Shown one piece after another: positions 6,209 to 12,574 of a DNA stretch of 12,574 bases. Made by a program: the position numbers and the translations under genes. The notes beneath the pieces were generated by a model. The model did no database searches. It was not told where the DNA came from and worked only from the letters and a program-made list of their open reading frames with translations. The stretch is from DATLYH01 sp035575035 (lineage in GTDB: Bacteria; Planctomycetota; Planctomycetia; Gemmatales; Gemmataceae): the NCBI GenBank assembly GCA_035575035.1, contig DATLYH010000043.1, positions 1 to 12,574 on the forward strand, read 5' to 3'. Position 1 is the stretch's first letter. Every line of letters begins with the position of its first letter.

Positions 6209-6562
6209 ATGCGTGCTTGCGCCCAGATGTTCCGCGGGGTGCTGCAAACCTGGCAGTCGCTGTTCGAGGAGACGGCCGAGTTCGCCAGCCGGGCCGGCCC
6301 CGACGGGCTGATCGACATTTCCCATTCGGAGGACCGCAACGAGGGGGTCGTCACCGTCTGGTACTGGGAAGGAGCGCTCACTTCGGGGGAGCCGTCGTGG
6401 CGCGTCCGGTTCGAGGTGTTCCGCGGCACGCTGACGAGCTGGCAGGCCCTCTTCGATGAGGCCGGCCGGTTCGCCGGGTCGGTCGGGCCCGAGCGGCTGA
6501 TCGGCATCTCCCATTCGGAGGGGAACAACGAGGGCGTTGTCACCGTCTGGTATTGGGAGTGA
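6209..6562 (+). CDS. Small protein of two tandem 47-residue units (HSE..NEGVVTVWYWE)
   Basis: 117 residues, cytoplasmic by appearance (no signal peptide or membrane helix). AAAGGAG 6 bases before the ATG gives a strong start. Residues 8-54 and 71-117 are two copies of one unit, offset by exactly 63 residues (189 nt); by hand count 31 of 47 positions are identical. Each unit reads FRG-x-L-x-x-WQ-x-LF-x-E...FA...GP..LI-x-ISHSE..NEGVVTVWYWE: an amphipathic helix followed by a strand, GVVTVWYW. The only non-repeated part is the 16-residue linker (GALTSGEPSWRVRFEV) and the N-terminus. I do not recognise a named family. The shape suggests a small helix-plus-hairpin fold that may pair as an intramolecular dimer. 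It follows the TPR gene by 27 nt and is probably in its transcript. Confidence 0.8.
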   Translation: MRACAQMFRGVLQTWQSLFEETAEFASRAGPDGLIDISHSEDRNEGVVTVWYWEGALTSGEPSWRVRFEVFRGTLTSWQALFDEAGRFAGSVGPERLIGISHSEGNNEGVVTVWYWE

Positions 6563-6779
6563 ACTGCTCCCTTTCAGGAAGGTGATGTCAACAGAACATC
6601 CTGAGATATTCTTTGTCGCAATCCATTTTCAGTAAGGGATGCCCGGATTGTGACCGTGAGGACTGCAAGATTGGTGAGCCGGCCCCGGCCAGCGTCGGTC
6701 GATCCGATCGTGTTTGCCAACACGGGGCAGTGTCAGGGTCGGAATCGCCCCTTTTCTTCCAGCCAAGAGGAAAACGGTC
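6563..6779 (+). promoter_or_regulatory. Leader region of the sulfatase gene
   Basis: 217 bases without a gene. The first part (about 6592-6632) is AT-richer (AACATCCTGAGATATTCTTTG, CAATCCATTTTCAG) and is the likeliest promoter site, though no clean boxes are seen. Nearer the gene, GGGGC (6724-6728) and GCCCC (6747-6751) can pair, with TTTT following at once (6752-6755): a weak terminator-like or attenuator-like shape with a 5-bp stem and an 18-base loop. AGAGG about 9 bases before the ATG serves as ribosome site. Confidence 0.3.
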
Positions 6780-8558
6780 ATGACGGCAACATTCTCCGGA
6801 TGTCTGAGGCGAATCATCATCGGCGTGGCTTTCCTGGCGTTCGGCCCGCCGTTGCTGGCCGCGGCCCCGAAGGATGCCAAACCAAACGTGATCATCGTGC
6901 TGACCGACGATCAGGGTTACGGCGACTTCTCCTGCCACGGCAACCCAGTGCTGAAGACGCCGAACCTCGACCGGCTGCACGGCGAGAGTGTCCGCCTGAC
7001 CGACTTCCATGTCACCCCGATGTGTACGCCGACGCGCGGGCAGCTCCTGACCGGCCGCGACGCTCTGGCCAACGGCGCCATGTGTGTCAGCTGCGGCCGC
7101 ACTCCGCTGCGCCGCGACCTGCCGACCATGGCCGACATCTTCGCCGCCAACGGCTACCGCACCGGCCACTTCGGCAAGTGGCACCTCGGCGACAACCACC
7201 CCTACCGTCCCCACGAGCGCGGCTTCCAGGAAACGGTCTACTGCAAGTCGTGGGGAATCTCCTCCGCGGGCGATTACTGGAATAACGACTGCTTCGACGA
7301 CTTTTATTATCACAACGGCGTCCTCAAGCAGTTCCCCGGCTACAACACCGATGTCTTCTTCAACGAGGCGATGCGGTGGATGAAGACCTGCCGTGACAAG
7401 GGCGAGCCGTTCTTCGTCTATCTGCCAACGACGGCGGCCCACGGCCCGCACTTTGTCCCGGAGAAGTACCGCGAGCCGTACCGCAACCTCAAGCCGCAAG
7501 TGGCCGGCTTCTTCGGCATGATCGCCAACATCGATGAGAACATGGGCCGGCTCGATGCCTTCCTCCAGGCCGAGGAGCTGCGTGACAACACCATTCTCAT
7601 CTTCATGACCGACAACGGCGGCACCGCGGGGGTGCCGATCCATAACGCCGGCATGCGCGGCCGCAAGCAGGAGTTGTACGAGGGGGGCCACCGCGTGCCG
7701 TGCTTTATCCGCTGGCCCGCCGACAAGCTCCGCCCCGGCGATCTCGGCGAGCTGACCGAATGCCAGGACCTGCTGCCGACCCTCATCGACCTCTGCGGCC
7801 TGAAGAAGCCGGAAGGGGCGGTGTTCGACGGCATCAGCCTGGCGACCCGGCTGCGCGGCGAACAGAATCAGCTCCCCGACCGGATGCTGGTGGTGCAGTA
7901 CAGCCGCATCACCGGCGAACTCCGCCCGAAGAAAGGCGATGCTTGTGTCATGTGGCGGCGGTGGCGGCTGATCGGCGGGCAGGAACTTTACGACCTCGAC
8001 TCTGACCCCGGGCAGAAGCAGAACATCATCGACAAGCACCCCGACATCGCCCGAAAGATGCTGGACCACTACGAGCGTTGGTGGGCGGGGGTCGAGAAGC
8101 GGGTCCACGAGTTCAACCCGATCAGCATCGGCTCGGACGCGGAGAACCCGGTCCGGCTGGCGCCGGGAGATTGGCAGGAGGTCCACTGCGACCAGTCGGC
8201 CCAGGTGCGGCGCGGCGAACCGAAGAACGCCCCGTGGAATGTGCTGGTGGAGAAGGACGGCGAGTACGAAATTGCCCTGCTGCGATATCCGCCGGAGGCG
8301 AAACTGGCACTGACCGCAAGCGTGCCGCCCTACCAGGGGGCCGTCGGTCAACTCCCCGCCGGCCAGGCCCTGCCAATTGCCCGGGCCCGCCTTCGCATCG
8401 CCGACGTCGATCAGAGCCAGCCTGTCCGAGGCGACGAAACAGCGGCCGTCTTCACCGTGAAACTGAAGGCGGGGCGGACCCAGCTCCAGACGTGGTTCTA
8501 CGACGCCGCGGGAAAGGAACTCTGCGGCGCGTACTACACCGTGGTCCGGCGCAAGTGA
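6780..8558 (+). CDS. Secreted sulfatase (formylglycine type, S1 family)
   Basis: 592 residues from ATG 6780. A longer in-frame start at 6714 would put 22 residues before the signal peptide, so I reject it. Residues 1-28 form the signal peptide (RRIIIGVAFLAFGPPLLAA). Catalytic motifs are NVIIVLTDDQGYGD (D43, D44, calcium), MCTPTRGQLLTG with C82 (oxidised to formylglycine) and R86, GKWHLG (K133, H135), H221 in TTAAHGPH, MTDNGG (D278, N279) and K296 in MRGRKQELYEGGHRVP. CTPTR replaces the more usual C-x-P-S-R serine by threonine, which is seen in natural sulfatases. The C-terminal part (about 430-592) is a beta-rich domain (WNVLVEKDGEYEIALLRYP) common in planctomycete enzymes. It would cleave sulfate esters, probably on polysaccharides; the substrate is not readable. 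A formylglycine-generating enzyme must act from elsewhere. Confidence 0.96.
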   Translation: MTATFSGCLRRIIIGVAFLAFGPPLLAAAPKDAKPNVIIVLTDDQGYGDFSCHGNPVLKTPNLDRLHGESVRLTDFHVTPMCTPTRGQLLTGRDALANGAMCVSCGRTPLRRDLPTMADIFAANGYRTGHFGKWHLGDNHPYRPHERGFQETVYCKSWGISSAGDYWNNDCFDDFYYHNGVLKQFPGYNTDVFFNEAMRWMKTCRDKGEPFFVYLPTTAAHGPHFVPEKYREPYRNLKPQVAGFFGMIANIDENMGRLDAFLQAEELRDNTILIFMTDNGGTAGVPIHNAGMRGRKQELYEGGHRVPCFIRWPADKLRPGDLGELTECQDLLPTLIDLCGLKKPEGAVFDGISLATRLRGEQNQLPDRMLVVQYSRITGELRPKKGDACVMWRRWRLIGGQELYDLDSDPGQKQNIIDKHPDIARKMLDHYERWWAGVEKRVHEFNPISIGSDAENPVRLAPGDWQEVHCDQSAQVRRGEPKNAPWNVLVEKDGEYEIALLRYPPEAKLALTASVPPYQGAVGQLPAGQALPIARARLRIADVDQSQPVRGDETAAVFTVKLKAGRTQLQTWFYDAAGKELCGAYYTVVRRK

Positions 8559-8563
8559 GGGAC

Positions 8564-8579
8564 GCTCCAGCACTGGAGC
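8564..8579 (+). terminator. Palindrome just after sulfatase stop, possible transcript end
   Basis: GCTCCAG and CTGGAGC pair perfectly around a 2-base centre directly downstream of the stop, followed by a second GC-rich palindrome. It lacks the T-tract of an intrinsic terminator. The position is the main support. Confidence 0.3.
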
Positions 8580-8619
8580 GGCCGCGCGGCCCCGTTCCGA
8601 CGTGGATTATCAGTGCTCT

Positions 8620-8668
8620 CCCGGCTACCCCGCGTCGGGAACCAGTCCCATCGACCGGGGTAGCCGGG
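8620..8668. repeat. Inverted repeat, 13-bp perfect arms, 23-base structured loop
   Basis: CCCGGCTACCCCG (8620-8632) is the exact reverse complement of CGGGGTAGCCGGG (8656-8668). The loop can pair further: GTC/GAC (8634-8636 with 8653-8655) and GGGA/TCCC (8637-8640 with 8646-8649), leaving small bulges. Such long GC palindromes between genes are typical of REP-like elements or remnants of small transposons, and can also stop transcription or protect mRNA ends. Whether other copies exist in the genome cannot be seen here. Confidence 0.75.
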
Positions 8669-8830
8669 GTGAAGTGAGTGGCCGGGGCGTCGTGGCGCCG
8701 GCTGTCAGCCGAGGTCACACTCCGCCCATAGTACACCTCCCTGATTCCGTCCCGGGCGGCCGGATGGTATCATGCATTGGTAACTCACTTCCGCCCACGT
8801 CCGTTCCTCCCCGGATGAAAGGAGGGCACC

Positions 8831-10630
8831 ATGCGGCTGTTGCTCGTCATGGCAAGTCTGGCCCTGGCGGCAGTCCCTCTCTGCGCAACTGAGCCGGCCG
8901 GCGCCTCCGCCGAGCGCCCCGCTGGCACGATCGCCTTCTCATCCCTGGCGCCGCGCGGCTGGGACCTCTACGTCATCGACATTGAAACCGGCCAGGCCCG
9001 TCGTCTGACCAACCACCCCGCCCTCGATTTCAACGCCGCCTTCTCGCCGGACGGCAGCCAGGTCGCGTTTGTCTCGGAGCGTGACGGCAACCTGGAGCTG
9101 TACGCCGTCGGAATCGACGGCAGCGGACTGCGGCGGCTGACCACCGAATTCGCCCTGGACGACCACCCTGCCTGGTCGCCCGATGGCAAGCAACTCGCTT
9201 TCGTGAGCACGCGCCAGCCGAGCGCGACACCCGGCCGGGCGTGGAACGCCATTTACGTGATGAATGCGGATGGCTCCGGGGTGCGGCGGTTGTCGCCAGC
9301 GGACGCGGCCGACTACTCGCCGGCCTGGTCGCCGCGCGGCGACCTGATCGCGTTTGCCTCGGGCAGTGGCCGGACCGGCGGCACCGACCTGTTCGTCATG
9401 AAACCCGATGGCACTGACCGCCGCCTGGTCGTCAAGGACGGCGGCTGGCCGGCGTTCGCCGCCGACGGCACGGCCATTTACTTCCACAGCCGGCGCGACG
9501 GCACCTGGGGCATCTGGCGCGTCGGCCTGGATGGCTCGGGGCTGGAACGAATCACGCCGTCGGATGTGGAGGCTTACACCCCGCGCACCTCGACGGACGG
9601 CCGGTGGCTGGTCGCGGCGGTGCAGCGCGGCAAGCACCGGCAGATCGAGCGGATCGACCCTGCCACCCGCCGAATGACGGCCCTGACCGATGAACCGGCC
9701 GACCACTGGAATCCGTCGATCTCACCTGACGGGCGAAAGGTCGTCTATCACCGGACCAGCCCCGGCTTCGTCACGCCCAACGTGGAGTTGTGGGGAGCGC
9801 CGCCGGGAACAGGCCTGCGGCTGCTCCGCATCGCGGGGGCCTTCCCGGCCTTCGCGCCCGACGGCAAGCGGCTCGCCCTCACAGGAGGCGGGTTCGGCCA
9901 ACTTGACGTGATGAACATGGACGGCACCGACCGGAAGACGCTCTACCCCGGTAGCCATCGTGCCCTGTTCAGCGTGTCGTGGGCCCACCACGGCGATCGG
10001 ATCGCCTTTTCCGAAGGAGGCGTCTTCCAGGGACCAGCGGGAAAGGTGGACATCGCACTGATCCGCCCCGACGGCACCGATTACCAGAAAATCACCGCGG
10101 ATACGGGCAACAATGGGTTCCCTGCGTTCTCGCCTGACGGCAAGCAACTCGTCTTCCGTTCCGGCCGCGGCGGCTCGAAGAACCTCTACATCATGAACCG
10201 CGACGGCAGCGGCGTGCGGCGGCTGACCGAGGGGAAGTGGACCGACACCATGTGTGACTGGTCGCCGACCGGGGAATGGATCGTCTTCGCCAGCGATCGC
10301 GACGGCAGCTTCGACATCTGGTTAATCCGGCCCGACGGCAGCGGTCTGCGCAAATTGATCGGCGGCGGCGGCCGGAACAACCATCCGCACTTCTCGCCAG
10401 ACGGCCAGTGGCTGGTCTTCACCAGCCAGCGGGCCGGCTACTCGGCGGAGGAGATCTCCCTGCCGCGTCAGCCCCAACCTTATGGCGACCTGTTCATCAT
10501 CCGGCTGGACGGCACCGGCCTGTTGCGCCTGACCCACAACGGCCACGAGGAAGGGACGCCGGCGTGGGGACCAGTCATGGACATCAAGCCGTCCGCCGAG
10601 GGCCCGAAGGCCGGCGGCGGGGAATACTAA
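8831..10630 (+). CDS. Secreted PD40 / TolB-like beta-propeller protein
   Basis: 599 residues. The signal peptide is residues 1-19 or 1-25 (LLLVMASLALAAVPLCA). The rest is a string of about 12 PD40 (WD40-like) repeats. The clear anchors (FSPDG/WSPDG-type) lie at about residues 71, 115, 167, 209, 254, 297, 341, 384, 433, 478 and 521, each followed by a strand (QVAFVSERDG) and a DxYVMNADGSGVRRLT-type strand; incomplete blades close both ends. Twelve blades fit two six-bladed propellers. TolB itself has an N-terminal domain before one propeller, which is absent here, so this is not TolB. Proteins of this kind are usually periplasmic or surface-bound binding modules; no catalytic domain is visible. 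AAAGGAGGG gives a strong start. The universal stress gene begins 15 nt after the stop, so the two are likely one operon. Confidence 0.9.
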   Translation: MRLLLVMASLALAAVPLCATEPAGASAERPAGTIAFSSLAPRGWDLYVIDIETGQARRLTNHPALDFNAAFSPDGSQVAFVSERDGNLELYAVGIDGSGLRRLTTEFALDDHPAWSPDGKQLAFVSTRQPSATPGRAWNAIYVMNADGSGVRRLSPADAADYSPAWSPRGDLIAFASGSGRTGGTDLFVMKPDGTDRRLVVKDGGWPAFAADGTAIYFHSRRDGTWGIWRVGLDGSGLERITPSDVEAYTPRTSTDGRWLVAAVQRGKHRQIERIDPATRRMTALTDEPADHWNPSISPDGRKVVYHRTSPGFVTPNVELWGAPPGTGLRLLRIAGAFPAFAPDGKRLALTGGGFGQLDVMNMDGTDRKTLYPGSHRALFSVSWAHHGDRIAFSEGGVFQGPAGKVDIALIRPDGTDYQKITADTGNNGFPAFSPDGKQLVFRSGRGGSKNLYIMNRDGSGVRRLTEGKWTDTMCDWSPTGEWIVFASDRDGSFDIWLIRPDGSGLRKLIGGGGRNNHPHFSPDGQWLVFTSQRAGYSAEEISLPRQPQPYGDLFIIRLDGTGLLRLTHNGHEEGTPAWGPVMDIKPSAEGPKAGGGEY

Positions 10631-10645
10631 TGAGGAGCCCGGGCC

Positions 10646-11101
10646 ATGATCGTGCTGAAACAGATCCTCGTGCCGACCGACTTCAGCGAGACGTCGGAGG
10701 TCGCCCTGCGGTACGCCAAGGCCTTCGCCGACACGTTCCAGGCCGCGCTGCACCTGCTGCACGTGATCGAGGACACCCTCATCTATGCCTGGGAGATCCC
10801 CGACCCGGCCACCATCCGCGAGAGCATCGAGAAGAACGTCCGTGCCCGGTTAGACCGTGTGCTGACAAAGGACGAACGCGAAAAGTACCGCGCCCGGTTG
10901 GTGACGGTGACGGGGAGCCCGTTCGTGGAAATCGTCCGCTACGCTCAGGAGCAGGATATCGATCTGATCGTGATGGGGACGCACGGCCGCGGACTGATTG
11001 CCCACATGTTGCTGGGCAGCGTGGCGGAGAAGGTGGTGCGCAAGGCCCCCTGTCCCGTGCTCACCGTGCGCCATCCCGAACACGAGTTTGTCATGCCTTG
11101 A
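10646..11101 (+). CDS. Universal stress protein (UspA family, ATP-binding type)
   Basis: 151 residues, one UspA domain of normal length. The N-terminal strand ILVPTDFSETSEVALRYA carries the conserved Asp12 that contacts the nucleotide in MJ0577-type proteins. The C-terminal GTHGRGLIAHMLLGSVAEKVVR is a full G-x2-G-x9-G-S ATP-binding motif, followed by the closing strand CPVLTVRH. It therefore should bind ATP and act as a dimeric stress or energy sensor in the cytoplasm, though the actual role is unknown for most family members. GAGGAG 8 bases before the ATG supports the start. It sits 15 nt after the PD40 gene. The link between a secreted propeller and a cytoplasmic Usp is probably co-regulation rather than contact. 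Confidence 0.94.
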   Translation: MIVLKQILVPTDFSETSEVALRYAKAFADTFQAALHLLHVIEDTLIYAWEIPDPATIRESIEKNVRARLDRVLTKDEREKYRARLVTVTGSPFVEIVRYAQEQDIDLIVMGTHGRGLIAHMLLGSVAEKVVRKAPCPVLTVRHPEHEFVMP

Positions 11102-11135
11102 CCGCCTCCGGCTTCACTGGATCGGTCGCTGGCTA

Positions 11136-11158
11136 GGGCCGGGTGTGGCTGCCGGCCC
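11136..11158 (+). terminator. GC hairpin downstream of the universal stress gene
   Basis: GGGCCGG (11136-11142) and CCGGCCC (11152-11158) pair perfectly around a 9-base loop, 35 bases after the stop. A C-run, not a T-run, follows, so it is not a standard intrinsic terminator, but it is placed to separate the two converging genes. The rest of the spacer to 11316 shows no gene, no CRISPR-like repeats and no other clear structure. Confidence 0.35.
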
Positions 11159-11316
11159 CCCCTGCCGAGAAACCCGAGCAGCGTGGTGGACATAGATGGG
11201 TCCTCCGTTGGCTAGGAGCAGGAAGGGGATTCAGGAAACCTCCATAGAGCATCCGCTATCGGCAGCAAACTTCGATGCGGTTTAGAGACAGCTCAACCTA
11301 GCCACTGATCCAGGGT

Positions 11317-12423
11317 TCATAAAGTGGGTTTCAACGGTGTCCCGGTGCCCTTATCCTGTTGGAACCAGTTGTAGTCCGGGTATTCAATCGGCTTCCGAGG
11401 GTCGTTTTCGCAATAAATGAGCATGGCACGCAAATGACGCATGGTCTCGTCGTCATCGCGGTCGGCAATCGGTTGGGTCCGTCGGTTCAATTCGGCGCGC
11501 AACACTTCCCCCTCCAAGACGCGGGGCGTGGCGGCCTGACCCCGGTAGCGGTCGGCTCGGTCCGCATACAGCGTCATCTTGTCGATTGTGATCTGGACGC
11601 TGCCGCCACCTTGGGGCTTGCAACCGCCGAACTTGTGCCGCAGAGGGCCGGTGAGCGTTACAGGCGCTTGGGCGTCCGGTCCTAACGCCGCCTTGCTCAA
11701 CGTGACTGTGACATTTTCCTCCAGCACCAGGCAGTAGAGCAGCAGGTTGAGTTCCTCGTCCCGGAGGTTCTCGAAATGCACCTGGAAGGTGAAGCGCGTG
11801 CCGGGCGGCAAGGGATACACGGTTCGCGTTTGCGTGATGCTGGAGGGTGCTGGCACTAATCCATTGGCACCGACGTGGTGATGGTAGAACTTCCGCCGCC
11901 GGTCATCGGGGTAAAAGGGCTTGTGGCTATCCGGTCGAGGTTGACCGACAACAACCTTGAACGGCCCGATTTCCTTGGCAGTCCCTTGGAGCACCCCATC
12001 CGTGAAGCGGACCAGGCCGGCGAACACCTGTCTTCGGTTCAAATAGCCGAACATCCGGGCGGCGATGTCCAAGCGCCGATTGACGCCCTCCCCTTCCGCG
12101 GCTTTTTCGAGTTTATGTCCCGGATCCGCCCGGCCATTGGGAAAAGGAATGGCGGCGTTGCCGATCAGTTCTGCCAGGGAGCGGATCAGGCCTTTGAGTG
12201 ACGTGCCGGGGATGAACGGCTGATTCGTGCGACCACTGCGGATGAACCGGCCGTCCCCCTTGCTGCTGCCGATGAGGAACGGCGTGAGCGCTTCCAAGGT
12301 GCAATCGAGCCGGCCCGACAGCCCCTGCCAGCGGTGGCGATAGGCGGGTTTCGCGCGGGCCACTTTCTCCTCAGACACTGGCACCCAGCGGTACGGATTC
12401 CAAAAGTTTTCGCCCTGAGGCAT
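11317..12423 (-). CDS. RAMP-superfamily CRISPR protein (Cas7/Csm3-like, TIGR03986-like)
   Basis: 368 residues from ATG 12423; the frame extends to a TTG at 12438, but the ATG sits 2 bases after the previous gene's TAG with GGGAG 8 bases upstream, so I choose it. It begins NFWNPYRWVPV, then LSGRLDCTLEALTPFLIG (35-52), the RAMP glycine signature IPGTSLKGLIRSLAE (71-85), ARMFGYLNRRQVFAGLVRFTD (122-142), a long insert with KFYHHHVG (178-185), a second ferredoxin-like half (TRFTFQVHFENLRDEELNLLLYCL) and the glycine-rich loop LRHKFGGCKPQGGGSVQI (261-278). The N-terminal NPY-x-x-VP and the C-terminal IEYPDYNWF match my memory of the TIGR03986 CRISPR-associated RAMP family. Such proteins form the crRNA-holding backbone of type III complexes. 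The Asp that cuts target RNA in Csm3 has no obvious match (SGRTNQPFIPG). No Cas10 or array lies in this window. Confidence 0.85.
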   Translation of the reverse strand: MPQGENFWNPYRWVPVSEEKVARAKPAYRHRWQGLSGRLDCTLEALTPFLIGSSKGDGRFIRSGRTNQPFIPGTSLKGLIRSLAELIGNAAIPFPNGRADPGHKLEKAAEGEGVNRRLDIAARMFGYLNRRQVFAGLVRFTDGVLQGTAKEIGPFKVVVGQPRPDSHKPFYPDDRRRKFYHHHVGANGLVPAPSSITQTRTVYPLPPGTRFTFQVHFENLRDEELNLLLYCLVLEENVTVTLSKAALGPDAQAPVTLTGPLRHKFGGCKPQGGGSVQITIDKMTLYADRADRYRGQAATPRVLEGEVLRAELNRRTQPIADRDDDETMRHLRAMLIYCENDPRKPIEYPDYNWFQQDKGTGTPLKPTL

Positions 12424-12425
12424 GG

Positions 12426-12574
12426 CTAGCTCTCCCAACTGGTGGTCAGGTCGCAGAAGCGGAGGAACTGCACTTCGCCGCGACGGTCTTTCCAGAGTTC
12501 CACGTGCATCTTGACGATCAATCGGCCTTGTTCCGGCGTCTGAGCGTCCACCGGGTAGCGAAAGCGATGAGGGA
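12426..12574 (-). CDS. C-terminal tail of an unidentified gene upstream of the RAMP gene (partial)
   Basis: The minus strand has 48 codons from the window edge to a TAG (12428-12426), ending 2 bases before the RAMP start. The tail includes RLIVKMHVELWKDRRGEVQF and ends CDLTTSWES. Codon third positions are GC-rich and the peptide has strand-like alternation (LIVKMHVELW), so it looks like real coding sequence. I do not recognise the family. The near-contiguous junction says it is translated with the RAMP gene, so another type III CRISPR subunit or accessory protein is the natural guess. Confidence 0.6.
   Translation of the reverse strand, partial: PHRFRYPVDAQTPEQGRLIVKMHVELWKDRRGEVQFLRFCDLTTSWES

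Larger units (their letters stand above)
8559..8830. other. Hairpin-rich spacer between sulfatase and PD40 gene
   Basis: 272 bases with no convincing gene. It starts with GCTCCAG-CA-CTGGAGC (8564-8579), a perfect 7-bp palindrome 5 bases after the sulfatase stop, then GGCCGCGCGGCC. There is no T-run, so this is at best a non-canonical transcript end. The large inverted repeat at 8620-8668 is listed separately, and a further GCCGGGGC...GCGCCGGC pairing lies at about 8680-8701. From about 8700 on it is less structured and probably holds the promoter of the next gene, with AAAGGAGGG (8818-8826) as a near-perfect ribosome site 4 bases before the ATG. Confidence 0.6.

Noticed and set aside
5344..6543. 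399-residue minus-strand open frame over the TPR and small-protein genes
   Set aside because: It is Ser/Arg-rich with no domain. Its repeated PSEWEMPISRSGP-type segments are only the mirror of the duplicated unit in the plus-strand gene.
6714..6779. Upstream ATG extending the sulfatase by 22 residues
   Set aside because: It would place a long segment ahead of a clean signal peptide and has no ribosome site; the ATG at 6780 has AGAGG upstream.
6588..8573. 661-residue open frame on the minus strand
   Set aside because: It is antisense to the sulfatase, whose catalytic motifs are complete. The length is explained by GC-rich codon bias; no domain is recognisable.
9041..10470. Repeated short DNA blocks such as TCGCCGGACGGC and GACGGCAGCGG
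   Set aside because: They are the coding sequence of PD40 repeats (SPDG and DGSG), not DNA repeats in their own right.
10276..11136. 286-residue plus-strand frame spanning the PD40 gene end and the universal stress gene
   Set aside because: It is an arginine- and proline-rich out-of-frame reading of two clear genes.
11102..11316. Possible CRISPR array beside the RAMP gene
   Set aside because: I looked for direct repeats of about 25-40 bases with regular spacing and found none.

Overview
The window reads as chromosomal DNA of a GC-rich planctomycete, most likely in the Gemmataceae/Gemmatales. I infer this from the gene content, not from a marker gene: a formylglycine-type sulfatase, a DUF3299-like C-terminal domain behind a TPR region, a secreted PD40 (TolB-like) propeller protein, two McsA-like proteins beside an McsB arginine kinase, and IS5 and IS66 transposase genes. 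No rRNA, tRNA or CRISPR array was seen.

Layout. (1) 1-1123 is a mobile-element area: the tail of an IS66-type transposase meets an IS5-family transposase tail to tail, followed by the IS5 outer end and a short non-coding or relic stretch. (2) 1124-4711 is a minus-strand cluster, in transcription order DoxX-family membrane protein, YycJ-like metallo-beta-lactamase-fold hydrolase, McsA paralogue 1, McsA paralogue 2 and McsB. The last three form a tight unit (34 nt gap, then a 14 nt overlap) for protein-arginine phosphorylation and quality control. The ctsR and clpC genes that flank mcsAB in Bacillus are not here. (3) 4712-4864 is a divergent intergenic region. (4) 4865-6562 (plus) holds a secreted TPR/DUF3299-like protein and a small protein built of two copies of one 47-residue unit. 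(5) 6780-8558 is a secreted sulfatase. (6) 8559-8830 is a non-coding spacer with a strong 13-bp-armed hairpin. (7) 8831-11101 is a likely two-gene operon: a secreted two-propeller PD40 protein and a universal stress protein. (8) 11102-11316 is a spacer between converging genes. (9) 11317-12574 (minus) is the end of what looks like a type III CRISPR-Cas effector region: a complete RAMP (Cas7-like) protein and the C-terminal tail of the gene before it, which runs out of the window.

The parts most worth following up are the RAMP gene at the right edge, whose partners lie beyond position 12574; the altered ligand and binding motifs shared by the doubled McsA/McsB module; and the two-copy WYW-motif protein. 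Most of the rest is ordinary planctomycete chromosome.
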